Positions 1 through 12,786 of a stretch of DNA of 64,000 nucleotides are shown here, one piece after another; within the stretch, counting starts at the first letter, position 1; each line of letters starts with the position of its first letter. The position numbers were made by a program, and so were the translations under genes. This DNA comes from Paramecium primaurelia (taxonomy: Eukaryota; Ciliophora; Oligohymenophorea; Peniculida; Parameciidae): NCBI GenBank assembly GCA_905182975.1, contig CAJJDM010000097.1:266532-330531 (forward strand), read 5' to 3'. The notes under the pieces are model-generated. The model saw only the letters and a program-made list of their open reading frames with translations, did not search any database and was not told the origin of the DNA.

Positions 1-1
1 A

Positions 2-3000
2 AGTGTATATGGAAGGTCTTCTTGTAAATATAGAATTTATACTATAGTGGAAAGAGAATAGACTATTAATTAAACTTAATTCAAGTAATTAGAAAATGGA
101 ATTTCTGTATTACACAAACAACGCCAACTATATAGTTTCTTTATAATTTAATTAGAAATCTTACTCGACTTTTCTATTAAATTATAGAGTAATCCAGGTA
201 ATTTTATGATGTATGTTAAATCAAATATATCTGATAATAATGAGATACCTGATAGTAATTCATATTAATGGAAAGATACTAAATGTATTAACATCAACAT
301 TGATAAAGATAATTAAGCAATTATTTATTATATAAGTGTTTAACTTTTGAATACTGAAGGTGAATTCATAATTGAATATAAATTACATGATAAAATTAAG
401 GTTTATGAAATAGGTGATAAGATAATAGATTCTGTAGGTGAAAATTAAATTAAATATTACAAATTTCCTATGTTAGAGAGAGACTTACTGTTTATAAAAG
501 AAATATTTACAGAAAATTAAATAACTAATTTGATTATCTATATATCTTTAAATCAAACAAATATATTTCCAAAAGAATAATCAAACAATTATATCTTTTT
601 AAATTCAAACTTAACTATACCATAATAAGAATTAATATGTCATCATCAATGTTAAAATTTGAAAAAAAATTAATGTTTTATATATTTATCTGTAACTTCA
701 TTAAGTGGAATCATATTTTATACTATTACTACTCAACAATTAAATAATAAGATCTTATTACATGAAGGATGTCCTTTGACTCTAAGTTTTCAATAAGATA
801 TTTTGTTTTATTACTTCTTAAACGAAAAAGAAGTGACAATTTAATGGTATTCCTAAGGTGGCAGTTAAGCTAAATTACTAGCTTATTTAGGTTACTTAAA
901 TGACTCCAAATTTTCTTATGAATAATTTTAGCCTTAAAATTCAAATCCTAGCTATCCTATTTAAACAATCATTATTCCTTAAAATAATTAAGAATATATA
1001 TTGTATATATAAGTACAACCATTCCTTTAACATTTTGAAAATGATATGTATTCAATTGGAGTATATGAAACAGTTAAGATTTTAAATTAATTAGAGAAAA
1101 TACAAGATCATGTAGAGAAGGGATAAATAAAATATTATATGTTAATAATAAATGAAAATATAAAATCAATAATTTTTAATATTCAAATTTTAGGTGATTA
1201 AGAATAAATATTGATATTTCTATAATAAGGTGTGAATAGTAGACCAAATAATTTAATTTAATCTATCTAATTATCATTATAAATTGATACATTCTATATA
1301 TTTAGATAAACTTAAAAGAGATTCTTTCAGTAAGATTAATATATATTAGGAATATAAGGGGAATTTGATTGTGAATTTCAATTGAGTTATTAATTACAAA
1401 ATATATTTTATTTATTCTATCCTAATGGATATTTACCTCAAGAAATAATGGAAGAAAGGATACCTACTATATTTCTATATCAACAAAAATCACCATTTAA
1501 AATTATTTTAGCAGTATTTATTGGCACAATATCAATCAGAGCTAAATGTTTTCATAATCAAGTAACTTCACTTGATTTTACAGATTCATTTATTTTAGAT
1601 GATATAGCTTAAGAATTTAAATTATTTTAATTTGATGCTTGTTAATATGAATAATGTTAGTATCTAATTCAAATTATTAAAATTGAATATGAAACTTAAG
1701 CTGTTATTTAAATTTAAACAAATTAAAAAACAATAGAATTATTTGAGAATACTCCTTAATATGAAGTATTAAAATAATATGAATAAATAGAATACATATT
1801 TCAAACTTAATATCATTTTTTAATTAAACTTAATAATGTCTATGGGTAAATTTAAGTTTGTGTGAAAGACCAACATAATAATAATACATAATATTACTAA
1901 GTTGATAATAATATGAAAATTATTGAATATATTATGACAAAATTGACACATGCATCATTTATAATATCAATTGAATGTCTAACACCATATGCAAATTTTT
2001 AGATTTTAATTAACAGAAAGAATTAAAAAATATCTAATCTTAATTTAGGTTAGATATTAAATAAATAATTGGTTAATTTAGAATAAAATCTATTTTGTTA
2101 TTAATCTTTTACATCTGTATTTAATTATAATAATACATCCAAATTACTAACCTTATAAATTTAAACTATCTATACATCTATTGAATTCTTTGACATTTAA
2201 CTTAATCATTCAAATGCAAATCCAATTATTCTAATTCAAAAATAATATAAGAAAGGTATCTTTTATAAGTTATATGATGTATATGGTAAATATAATCTAA
2301 TAATTACTCCAAAAATTACATAATCATATATCAGTATTCTTTTATCAGATGAGAATATTCATACATTAATGGATAGTATTCCATAATATTAATTAACTAA
2401 AGTAGGTTAGCCTAATTTCTATTAAATCTTACTTCCTTAAAAATCTACTTTATTTATTGAAATATTAACCTGTAGAGGCACTGTTTTAATTTAAGGAACA
2501 TCAAATCCTTCTAATTTGAACAAATAGATTTTTGAAATACAAATAATGAATAAACCAGAATAATATTTTAATGCAATCCTGTAATTAGAAGAAGGAATTT
2601 ATTATTTCTTAGTTAAATTAATTTCAAGTTAAGTCAAAGATGAAAATCAAAATCGAATTTCCAATTATTATATTAGACAATAGACATTTAATAATGTTGA
2701 ACCCATACCTTATTCAGCATTTAAATTTAGTAATGTTACTTTAAATTGGAATATTATATCAAATTAAGTAATTATAGAAATTCCAAACTTAATTTAAGAT
2801 TATCAATTTTCAGTATAGCCATAAATTACAATCTATTACATAATTTAACAATTTTAATAAGATGAGTTTGTTTGTATTTATGAATCCTATTCTAATGATA
2901 CAAACAATAATACATCATTGTTTAAAATTGAATAATCATCATCTTAAGACAATACAACTAAAATTTAACTTAATATTACAGATTCATCTAAAATTAATCT

Positions 3001-3268
3001 AAATATAATTGGTAAAGTAGAAATATTTTCAGGTGTTGAATTATATGAATTAACCTATCCATTTCCTATTACAGAACTAAATTTAGAAGGTAAACAAACT
3101 TAAGAAGAGGATAATTAGATATTATATTATCTAATTCTATTGTTAATCATACTTATTGTCTTATTTATTAGTAGATTGCTCTATAAATAAAGGAATATTT
3201 AAGTTTAAAGTTAAAATTCAAAGAATTTATAAATAGAAATGAATTATTAAACATTGTATCTAAAATGA
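2..3268 (+). CDS. Large single-pass membrane protein, C-terminal part (5' end outside window)
   Basis: One frame stays open for 1089 codons from the window edge to TGA 3266-3268 when TAA/TAG are read as Gln. The start lies upstream of the window. The visible protein is rich in Ile, Asn, Gln and Ser, with few Cys and no motif I recognise. A single strongly hydrophobic stretch (ILYYLILLLIILIVLF) sits about 45 residues before the end and is followed by a basic, Gln-rich tail of about 30 residues. This predicts a type I protein with a very large outer domain and a short cytoplasmic tail. No intron is needed in the visible part. The family is not recognised; large Ser/Asn-rich surface proteins are common in ciliates, so surface or vesicle location is inference only. 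Confidence 0.8.
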
Positions 3269-3499
3269 AAATCAATATATAATAGAATAGTTATTGATTT
3301 ATATCAACTTAACGAAAGTGAATTAAACTATTTTTAAATTATTATAATTATTATAATATATTGAATAAATATATTAGAATTGATCTTATACAATTATAAT
3401 ACCTATATTAGAATTGAAGTAATAATTCATAATACAAATTGATTGGAATATATTTAGTTATTTTTTGAATTTAAAAATCTATTTATTAAAATATTATTT

Positions 3500-5270
3500 A
3501 TGAATAAAGTGGCCTTTGTTACAGTAGCTTCATTTTTAACTTAAAGAAAAATATAATTGTAAAGTGCAGGAGATTCTTAACATATCTATTATAAATTGAA
3601 GAGTAGAGAGGAACATTTAGCTGACGCACTATAGAATGAATACGACGTCATTATAGTAGGAGGGGGAGCTACTGGGGCAGGTGTATCTCTTGCTTGTGCT
3701 AATAGAGGATTGAAATCAATTGTTTTAGAGTCAAAAGATTATGCCAGTGGTGCATCAAGTAAATCGACAAAATTAGTACATGGAGGTGTAAGGTATATGC
3801 AACAAATATTTCAATTATCAGAAAAAAACAGAATGGAAAAATGGGAATTGGTGGCAGAATCATTAAGAGAGAGATCTAATTTTTTATCAATGTGTTCTTA
3901 TTTAACATAGGATTTCCCAACTTTAATACCATGTACTAATTTATTTGATTTGGGATATTATTATTTTGGATCTTTGATATATCATTGTGTTTACTTATAT
4001 TATTAAACAGGTGGACATACTTTTAAACCTCCAAGAATAGTTGGCAAAGAAGAAATTTAATAACATTTTAAATATGCTAAATGTAATTATGGTGTAATAT
4101 ATTATGATGGATAATTCAATGATGCTAGAATGGTTTAAGAATTACTTGTTACATCAAGTCTAAAAGGTATATTTATAAATTATTTGATAAGGATAAAATA
4201 TGGCAAATTATGTTGAAGTTAAAGGATTATTAAAAAACGAATAAAATAAGATTGTAGGAGTTTAAGCATTCGATAAGATTGGATAAAAACAATTTTAAAT
4301 CAAAGGAAAATGTGTTGTAAATGCAACTGGTGGTTGGGCAGATAATTTACGTTTGATGGATGATCCAACTGTTTCTAAAAGAATAGTCTCTGTAGCAGGT
4401 AGTCACTTAACTATGCCTTAAAAATATGGATCTCGTCATTGGGGATATTTGATACCAAAAACTAATGATGGTAGAGTTCTATATATGGTACCTTGGTAAG
4501 GAAATATGATAATGGGTACCACAGAAAGAAAATTAGAGAATCCCACTCATGATCCTACTGTAAGTCATGAAGAATATATGTGGTTATTGAAATCATTTTG
4601 TGATGAATTTGCTGTTGATGCAAGTGAAGCTGCTAGAGATGTAAAATCTAAATGGTGTGGAGTGAGACCTTTAGTATATTCAAGTAATGCTCTAAGTACA
4701 AAAGAGGTCTCAAGAACTCATGAAATAGAAGTATCAAAAAGTGGTCTAATATCAGTTATGGGTGGTAAATGGACTATTTTTAGATTGATGGGTGAATAAA
4801 CAGTTGATAAGGTTTAGGAATTAATTGGAAATAAGTAAAAAAGGATAGAGAATCTTCCTAAATTAGTTGGGGATTGGACATAATTTGATCATAGAAAGGA
4901 AATTTAAATAATGATGAAAATGTTTGACTTACCTTAATCTTATGCAGCATATTTCTTAACTACTTATGGAGATCGTGCATATGATGTATTAAAACTAATT
5001 TATGAAAACCCAGAAAATAAGGAAAGTTTACATCCACAATTCCCACATACTGTTGGAGAAATTTTATATCAGATTAGATATGAATAAGCTAGAAAACCAG
5101 AAGATATTTTGTTTAGGAGAACAAGATTAGGCTTTTTAGATTAGAATGCCATATTTACAGTGTATGAAAAGGTATTTTAAATTATGGCTAAAGAATTAAA
5201 ATGGTCTGATAAATTTTAATAGTAATTTTTAAAAGAGAATTTTGAGTATATCAGAAAATTAGAGTTTTGA
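3500..5270 (+). CDS. GPD2: FAD-dependent glycerol-3-phosphate dehydrogenase, mitochondrial
   Basis: Oxidises glycerol-3-phosphate to dihydroxyacetone phosphate and passes electrons through FAD to ubiquinone; family members act at the inner mitochondrial membrane. The protein is 581 aa. A short basic/hydroxylated N-terminus could be a mitochondrial targeting sequence. The FAD dinucleotide-binding loop is at about residues 48-60 (VIIVGGGATGAG), followed by the family motifs SGASSKSTKLVHGG, NATGGWAD and GVRPLVY. A 25-nt intron (4167-4191) ends in AAG rather than TAG; removing it joins the frame in the conserved MANYVEV segment. The length suits protist and plant enzymes without the animal EF-hand extension. 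It is convergent with RRP45, with 244 nt between the stops. Confidence 0.96.
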
Positions 5271-5514
5271 TTGGTTATGTTTGTTATCTTTTTAATCATA
5301 AAATAATTTAACTAAATCTGATACTATTTATGGATATTTTTCTAATAATTTTATCTTTTGCTTAATAAATTTCTTATAACTGAATTTTATTTATATGCAT
5401 TTTCATTAAATTAGTGATTCGTAATGAAATTGAGAATCTACTACTTTTTTAAGATATCTTTTGGGTATTTGATTTAATAATTCATTAATTATATAAGCAA
5501 AAAAGAACAATCAT

Positions 5515-6492
5515 TCATTAATTATACAATTACTCTAATTATTCAACCTATATGGCATCACTTGTTTATTTAGGTAATTCAAATTTGAACAAAGTAATTG
5601 TCTTCTCTGTAGGGAAACCCTTATTATTAATTAAAAGATTTCTTATTTCTTCTGTATATGGTTTTGATTTCATCAATGTTACAGTTGTTAATTATTATAA
5701 AATTGAAATATTAAAAGGTGATCCTCCAGGTTTATGCACATGACATATATCATTATATATGTTTACACTATAAGTTATTCTTCCATTCTATACAGCTTCT
5801 TCTTCCAACTAAAAAAATTCTATAAAATATTATACACATGGGTCTTATAAGAGAATTGTTTATTCATTCAATTCTAAGATTGCATATGTGAGACTCAAAG
5901 GAATATGATGGATACTTAATGGTACCAATCTCTTTTCAATTTCTACTTTTACTCCCTAAAGGGAAACACTTACTTATGGTCTTCGAAAATGCTGTAATGA
6001 GAAAATACAACATAGATACATAGCATCTAATAGATTACCATCATTATTAATTAAGGCTACATTTACATCTATAGACCAAACATTTTTGCCAGATAAAATA
6101 CATAAAGACTCAGTATCAAGAGCTCTTTATTTAATAAATTTTATACTTAGATCCTTTAATTACTTTTTCAATATATTTTTCAATTTCCATGCCCAATTTA
6201 ATTGGATTATGCATATATCCTGTATCTCTTAATACTTATAAATCCAAATGAAATTTAAGGAAACCTTCTGATGGTCTTATTGGATTGGGTGTTGTAATTG
6301 AGGCACTAGTTGTTGCAAATACCTTAATTAAATTTAATTATTATTTGATACTCTTGTTTCACCTAGACTTAATTCAACTGCCCCAGTACTCTAAGGTCCA
6401 AAATGACATTAAATCATTCTTTATTATAAGGGATCTCGACCATCTATTCGTTTACCAAGAGCTAATTATTCTAAAACAAATTCAGAATTCAT
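5515..6492 (-). CDS. RRP45: Exosome complex component RRP45 (EXOSC9), RNase PH-like
   Basis: A non-catalytic RNase PH-fold subunit of the nine-subunit exosome ring that threads RNA for 3'-5' decay and rRNA/snoRNA processing. Product 299 aa. The N-terminus carries the family hallmark LGKRIDGRDP at residues 12-21. Further on are SKALDTESLCI, LQHFRRP, VPLSIHH and the C-terminal HKPGG strand. Three introns are required: 6323-6351 (29 nt, AAG end), 6125-6146 (22 nt, AAG end) and 5809-5835 (27 nt, TAG end). The third is a multiple of three without TGA and could be read through, but splicing it restores the family alignment (DPC followed by LEEEAVQNG). The first ATG is used. SR140 lies 68 nt upstream on the same strand. 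Confidence 0.94.
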
Positions 6493-6560
6493 TTTAATAA
6501 TAAATTTGATGAATGATATATACTTTGTAATTATCTTTTTTATGTTTTATAATATTTTAC

Positions 6561-9103
6561 TCATCTTTTTTTATTTTGAGCTTTCTTTTTTCTTGAATTG
6601 CTTCTTGATCTAGATCTTCTCTTATAATGTTTTTAATCATATTTTTGATCATATTTTCCTTCAAATCTTTTTTTCTAATTCCTTTTATCTGATTCAGAAC
6701 TAGAACTACTTCTTTTGTTAATACGATCTATAATATAATAGATGAATTCAAATTACTATGATGTCGTTATCTTTCTCTTTCACGTTCTTTTTCTCTCTCT
6801 CGTTCTTTCTCTCTTTCTCTTTCTTTTTCTTTTTCTTTTTCTCTTTCTTTTTCTCTTTCTCTTTCTCTTTCTTTCTCTCTTTCCCTTTCTTTTTCTTTTT
6901 CTCTCTCTCTCAATTCTTATTGTTATTTCAATAGTAATTGTTTTTCTCTCTCTTTTTTCAATTAATCAGCCTTAATTAATTGAGCTCTTTTAGATTTAGA
7001 GAATTCTTCGATCTTAAATGGATCATATAAACCACTTTGAAAAAGAATATCTCTATATTATTAGACTTCAATCTAAAATATAAGAAATAATAAGACTTCA
7101 ATAGGATCTGTTGGGACTGGAGGTAAAGGTGGTTTAGGTTGTAGATAAGTCAATTCATAATTGGTAACAACTTGAACTTTCTTATCTTCTATTGTTCTGA
7201 TATCTTCTTCAGTAAGATCTTTGCCATCTATGTTTAAATATAGATTTCTTTCAGCTCTTTAGATCTCTATATGTTTATTGAATTCATATATTCTTTCATC
7301 AATTGCATCTATTTCTTCTCCTTCTCTATTTATGATATTTTTATATCTAAAGGTAATATAATATAAACCTTTTCTATAATAGTTTAAGAAATTCTTGCAT
7401 CATTTGTATCTATGTAGTAAATGATTATTTCTAGGATGAAATTATAGTTTATTGATCCTTTGATTAGATGATAATATAGATCATAAATACCTTATCAACA
7501 ATGTAACGATAAACTTAAACAAATTTGGACACTTATTCAAGAGAAACGTCTGGATTGGCTCGGTTGTAGAACTTATGCTAAACTAAACGTTGGATTAATG
7601 TATCACGAGAACCCTAAGAGCATAGTCCCTTAATTCGGCAGATACGATCAAGTGTCTCATCATCAACATGAGCGAGTTTTTCCTTCAATAAAATAACCAT
7701 CGACTTTATAAAGCTATGAGGAGATGCTCTCAATTTGGATTGACTGTTCTTTCATCAAAAAGGATAGCTCTAATCCCTTCAAGTACTTTTGGTCAAACAA
7801 ATTCTACTCTCTCCAACATTACAACAATTTCAAAATCTTTTAATATATTATAAATATAATTACTTTCTCTTTATAAGGTAGTAATTGATCTAAATTACTA
7901 AAAATCTTAGGCAAACACCACTAGATGTAGCTCTTAAAATTCTGATTGCAGTTATTCAAAATATCTGAAATCAAATACAAACGAGCAAGCTTTTATATTA
8001 TTATTAACTATTACTTTAATAGACCATATAGAATCATTTAAGAGTGAATCCTCTAAAATTAACATTAGATCTGCTGGACAATTCTAATGATCAATACAGA
8101 ATACCATTGCCTTTCCTATTGTATGTCTAATTTATATATATATATATAATTACTTCTAAGTATTTAATTCCCTTAACATCTAACTAAATGTTAATCTATC
8201 TTAATCGTCTAATATTTAATATTGAGTTTTCTTATTTTTGGTTGTAACTATAATATATAATATTACTAAATTTACTTTAAGCTTTTTCCAATTCTTTTTT
8301 GGCAAATGAAGGAGCCTCTTCCAATTCAATTGAAGGTGGAATATAAATATATTCATTTAGATTGAAATAATATGGTTCCTATTTCCATTATTTTTCATCA
8401 TCACCATTTTGAAATGAATATACTCTCCATTTATAATATTCATTCTCTTCTGATTACTAATATATTGTTTATATCTAATCATTTACCATATATAAAAATG
8501 CATATTTATTATTGTTTATTTCTCTTTATTTAATCATCTACTCAAATTATACACCTTCTTTAACTACTTATCTAGCCAATTTATCAATAATTCCTCTAAT
8601 CTATGGATTTGGTAATTTTATTTTCACTATTTTAGATGTGCTTTGATAACATGGACCTCCATAACTTAAAATAAATAAAAATATTACTAAAGTTGAAAAT
8701 GAAATCCATTTTCTACCTTCTTTTGTAATTCCATATAAGCAAATTATGCTTATGATGCATTTTCATATGTAATATTAGCTACTATTTATGCTTGAACATC
8801 CCTATAGTATGCTCGTAAAGAGATTTTCACTACGTTTCCATATTCTGCACATACTAGTCTTAAAGATTGTTCTGTTATTTTAGGAGTCAATCCACCTCAA
8901 ATTAATTCATTTATCTTACAAATTGTAATATGAGGACTGATTTTATCAACAAATTGATAAGGAATTATGTTCTTGATGTTATTAAAATGTTCATTTAGAT
9001 TTTGCTGCATTCCTGCCAATGGTTTCATAGGTTTCTATATTATAATAATTGGTCTTACTTAAGGTTGCAATTAGAGTGGCTTCAAAATACAATTTGTTTG
9101 CAT
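6561..9103 (-). CDS. U2SURP: U2 snRNP-associated SURP protein SR140 (RRM, SURP, CID, RS tail)
   Basis: A U2-snRNP-associated splicing factor. Spliced length is 765 aa. Domains in order: an RRM at about residues 45-120 (GLTPKITEQSL); a SURP module with VKEGVQFEQMI, REINNNKYAFL and YYKWRVYS; a Pro stretch; and a CID domain with TIGKAMVFC and KLARLYLISDILNN. After these come a SAP-like stretch (RICRIKGLCSQGSRDTLIQR), a coiled-coil region with PPLPPVP and QQYRDIL, a long alternating Arg/Glu/Lys tract encoded around 6770-6910, and an RS tail (KRRSRSRSNS). Order and spacing match U2SURP closely. About ten introns of 16-33 nt are needed; four end AAG and two GAG. The 16-nt one (7729-7744, GTC...GAG) may instead be a sequence error. 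ATG 9103 is the first after an in-frame TGA. Confidence 0.92.
6770..6910 (-). repeat. Purine-rich low-complexity tract encoding an Arg/Glu/Lys repeat
   Basis: On the plus strand this is an almost uninterrupted run of CTTTTT/CTCTTT units. On the coding (minus) strand it is GAA/AAA/AGA codons forming the RE/KE-rich part of SR140. The coding frame continues on both sides, so this is a protein-coding microsatellite-like tract rather than intergenic repeat. Length variation between strains is likely in such tracts, which is inference. Confidence 0.8.
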
Positions 9104-9461
9104 TTAATAATAATATAAATTTCTTATTAATTATCATATGATAATAAATCCTTATTTGATGATTAATTAATCCTTGTTTCAACTTTACATATTCATAAAA
9201 TCATAATAACATTAATTCTATTTAATAAAACTATAGATTATTGGTAGTCAATTAATAATTGATATAATTCAAAGAATTAAAAGTAATCTAATATACGTTA
9301 ATAATAATATTGATTAATAGTATTCATCAACATAAAATAATAAAACATAGTTCAATAAATCATAATTTATTAAGAATAATCATAATAATACTACTTTGTT
9401 TATGAAAATGAAATTCACACAAAAAATAAATAAGATAATTATAATATATATAATATTAATA
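9104..9461. promoter_or_regulatory. Divergent intergenic region between SR140 and a Gln-rich protein gene
   Basis: This gap of about 360 nt separates two start codons pointing away from each other, so it must hold both promoters. It is nearly pure A/T with short TA tracts. I see no RNA gene, no recognisable box and no convincing ORF. Confidence 0.45.
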
Positions 9462-10433
9462 ATGAACCTTGGTAGCTTAAATTAATTTCTAGACTTTGAT
9501 TGCAAAACTTATGAAAAAAAAATTCAATAAGTTAGAAACAATTCTGTGCCTAATCCAATTGAGATTGCCAAAAAAAAGTAAATTAAGTCAAATCGAGCAA
9601 TAGAATTATTAACTTTAAGAGCTAATATTCAAAGATATAATCAATAATTATAGGCTGTATTTCAATCAAGAAAGAAAAAACCTATTTAAAAATCATTGAT
9701 TGTTGAAAAACCTTAAACAGTTAAAAGACATTAATTAGCATAAATTTAAATAAAATCTCCTAATTATTTAGGTTTGTTTGATAGAGGGAAAGTGTTTGAT
9801 GATTCAATTCCAGTTTCAAGGTAATCATTAAAATATATTGTAATTAGTTTAAAGTAGAAACATCATTTACTAAAAACTGTTAATGATGTAAAATAAGAAC
9901 AAAATAAAGATAAAATGAATTCTTTAATTGATTAAGCTTATATTAGAATGTAGGATGAATTCAATAATCATAGTCAAAGTATATAATAATTACAATTAGC
10001 AAGATCATAGGAAAGATAACAATATATTACAAAATATGAAACTTATAATAGAGTACAATATAATAATGAAGAAAGCAGAGTTGAAGTTGAGAATTAAGAA
10101 AATAGTGAAGATTCTTCTGCAGAAATTAAAGGTAATTTATTAAATTAAGAATTAGTATAAACGACTAGAAAATTAAAAAAAACTTAACTGAATGAAGCGA
10201 GAAAAAAATGTGATGCAAAAAAACTAATTTAATAATTTCCATAAAAGAGATGGAGTAAAATTAGAAATCTTAGTTATTCATCACCTAATGAATGCAAGAC
10301 TTAAAATTAATAGTTAGAACTTAACAGTATTAAATTTATCGAATAGATAATTGAAACCGGTAAAAATAAAAAGAAATATACGGGTGACACTATTGATAAA
10401 TTAGAAAGGATTGCCAATTAGTTATTAGATTGA
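9462..10433 (+). CDS. Gln/Lys-rich hypothetical protein
   Basis: An intronless frame of 323 codons from ATG 9462 to TGA 10431-10433. The product is hydrophilic, rich in Lys, Gln, Asn and Ser, with several stretches likely to form coiled coil in the middle. It has no signal peptide, membrane segment or motif I recognise. The very high Gln content comes from TAA/TAG codons. The MAP kinase gene begins 31 nt after its stop on the same strand. Continuous openness and codon usage like the neighbours make it a real gene; its function is unknown. Confidence 0.75.
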
Positions 10434-10464
10434 GATATATTTTATTATATTAATAAATTAATTC

Positions 10465-11921
10465 ATGGATTCAAATTATAATTACGATCAATATGCACAA
10501 AAAGCATATTCAGCTAATGTTTTCAAAGTTGATGAATCAGAATTTATTATTGAGAAGAGATACAAGCCTACATAATAATGTAAATTAATTATTATTATTT
10601 CAGTGGGAAGTGGAGCATATGGTATTGTTATTGGTTGTGAAGATACAAAAGCAACAATACCAGAATAAAAAATGGTAGCAATCAAAAAAATAGAGAGAAC
10701 TTTTGAACATAGATTTTATGCTAAACGAACATTAAGAGAATTGAAAATCTTAAGAAATTTAAAACATGAAAATGTAAGTATCAAAACTAACATTTTAGAT
10801 AGTTAATCTAATTACAATATAGCTTCCGAAATCCAGAAAGAATTTTTATGATATGTAAAAATATAGATCTTAAATTAAATAGATATTGTGTTACTGAATT
10901 ATTAGATACAGATTTAAAACGTGTCATTGATAAAGAACATGCTAAATTAAATTAAGATCATTTTAAACTCTTTTTATATCAAATTCTTAGAGCACTTAAA
11001 TACATGCATTCTGCAAATATTTTACATCGAGATTTAGTATAATTTATTAGACTATAAATAATAGAAACCAACTAATTTATTACTAAATAAATAAGATTGT
11101 ATGTTGAAAGTTTGTGATTTTGGATTGTCTAGAGCATTATTATAGACAACTAAAACATAATAATAAAATCCTAATATTATGACTGATTATGTTGAAACTA
11201 GATATTATAGAGCACCAGAATTATTATTGGGTCTTAAAACATATACATAAGCAGTTGATATTTGGAGTGTTGGATGCATTTTTGCTGAAATTGTTAGAGG
11301 AAAAACTTTGTGGAGAGGTCAAAATTGTAAATTATATTTAATTCATATCATTAGCCAAATAATAAATTAAAATGATATTTGAAACTATTGGAACACCTTC
11401 TAAGACTAAAATAATGTAAGTTTAAGATACATTTGTATCACAAAAATTAGTTGAACTTGTTCAAGAATTAGGAACTTTAGAAAAAGTTCCATGGGATAGA
11501 GTAGTAAAAGGATTACCACCTGAAGGATATGATTTATTAGAAAAACTATTAGAAATTGATTATAAGAAAAGAATCACAGCAGCTGAAGCTCTAAAACATC
11601 CCTATTTAAAAGAATTACATAATCCAAGTGATGAAGTATATTATTTAATATAATATTATATAGCCAACTAGAGTTCCTGTTTCTAATATGGAATTTGAAT
11701 TTGAAATGTATGAATTTACAAATGAGTAACTTAAAGGTATATTTAAATTATATTTTTTAATAGATATGATTTATGAAGAGATACTATTATATCATTATCC
11801 AGATTTTAAGAAATCTTATGAAGACAAGATTGCCAATAATTAGAGTGTTATCAGTCACATTATGAAAGGAGAAAGTGCTAAAATTATTGATCCAGAAGCT
11901 GATGATGATTATCCAATATGA
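10465..11921 (+). CDS. MAP kinase (ERK-type, TDY activation loop)
   Basis: A Ser/Thr kinase of the CMGC/MAPK group, 422 aa after removal of seven introns (10580-10603, 10774-10798, 10855-10882, 11037-11064, 11327-11354, 11636-11663, 11737-11763). Seen in order: glycine loop GSGAYGIVIG, catalytic Lys in VAIKKIE, catalytic loop ILHRDLKPTN, DFG in KVCDFGLSRA, activation lip TDYVETRYYRAPE, and DIWSVGC. The C-lobe and an acidic C-terminal tail follow. The T-D-Y lip is a dual-phosphorylation motif for a MAPK kinase; TEY is more usual in animal ERKs. The first intron ends CAG, the other six TAG. Signalling role beyond this is not deducible. Confidence 0.95.
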
Positions 11922-11983
11922 TGTTAAATAAAGATATATATATATATATAATATACAAAAATTTAAAGGTTTTCAAATCATTT

Positions 11984-12454
11984 TCAATCATTTACTAATA
12001 GCTTAATTATATTTATACTATCAGCTAGGATGAAATCTATAAGAAGTTCTAGTAATACACTAAATTGATCCTCTTTTTATGACTGACTTTTATCTTTAAC
12101 ATAAATCCTACAATATTATAGCAGATACTTGTTTTGTTTACATTTTGGCTTTGATATCTTATGACTTTTGTAATGAACCTGAATAAATAAATATAACATA
12201 CTCTCTTCCACTTGAATTCAATTTAAGTAAATTTCTATTTACATAGTGGACATGTATTTTCGATCTAAAATGATAAAGGTTATATACATTTGACCATTTT
12301 TTAATGCATTCTGAACAAAATGAGTGATTACAACTATCCAAAACTCCCTAAACCTTCAAACATCTCTTACTTAATTCTCTATTGCATTATAACATATTCC
12401 ACATTATTCAGCCTTGGATTAAAATCTAGTTTGTCTTTAAACTTGTTCCTTCAT
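11984..12454 (-). CDS. Small RING-HC finger protein, probable E3 ubiquitin ligase
   Basis: 133 aa after removing three 23-nt introns; the first two end TAG and the third CAG. The N-terminal half is a C3HC4 RING: CGIC, then SCNHSFCSEC (C-x-H-x2-C-x2-C), then CPLC. RING domains of this kind bind E2 enzymes and transfer ubiquitin. The C-terminal half is basic then hydrophobic and not recognised. It is convergent with the MAP kinase (62 nt between stops) and divergent from the FYVE protein. E3 function is inferred from the domain only. Confidence 0.85.
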
Positions 12455-12786
12455 GTTTATTTTATATTTGTAAAAAATAATAATTAGAATTATTGAAATT
12501 AAATCACCTTTCGTCATTCTTATATCGGTTTTTCTTTTCATTTTTACAATATCTCTATTAATGTTATTAATAAAGAAAATGATAAGATTTATCTAACTAA
12601 TACTTATAATTAACTAAAACTTGATCATAAAATATTAGTTTAAACAATAATTTTAAGTCTAAAAAAAAGTAAGTTATTAAATTTAATTAAGTAAATATCT
12701 TAATTAAGAATATTATAACTTATGTAATATTTATTCTCATTTTTATAGAATTGAAATTGTATATTTTATACTTTATATTATTAATA
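12455..12786. promoter_or_regulatory. Divergent promoter region, RING protein / FYVE coiled-coil protein
   Basis: About 330 nt of A/T-rich sequence between two outward-facing start codons. No ORF, RNA gene or clear motif was seen. Confidence 0.4.

Noticed and set aside
5552..5743. Plus-strand ORF downstream of glycerol-3-phosphate dehydrogenase
   Set aside because: It is antisense to conserved RRP45 coding sequence.
6742..6975. Plus-strand ORF rich in Leu/Phe/Ser
   Set aside because: It is the antisense shadow of the Arg/Glu/Lys tract of SR140.
7289..7320. Frames suggesting that SR140 is two separate genes around 7.5 kb
   Set aside because: All exons join in one frame through mini-introns, and domain order matches U2SURP.
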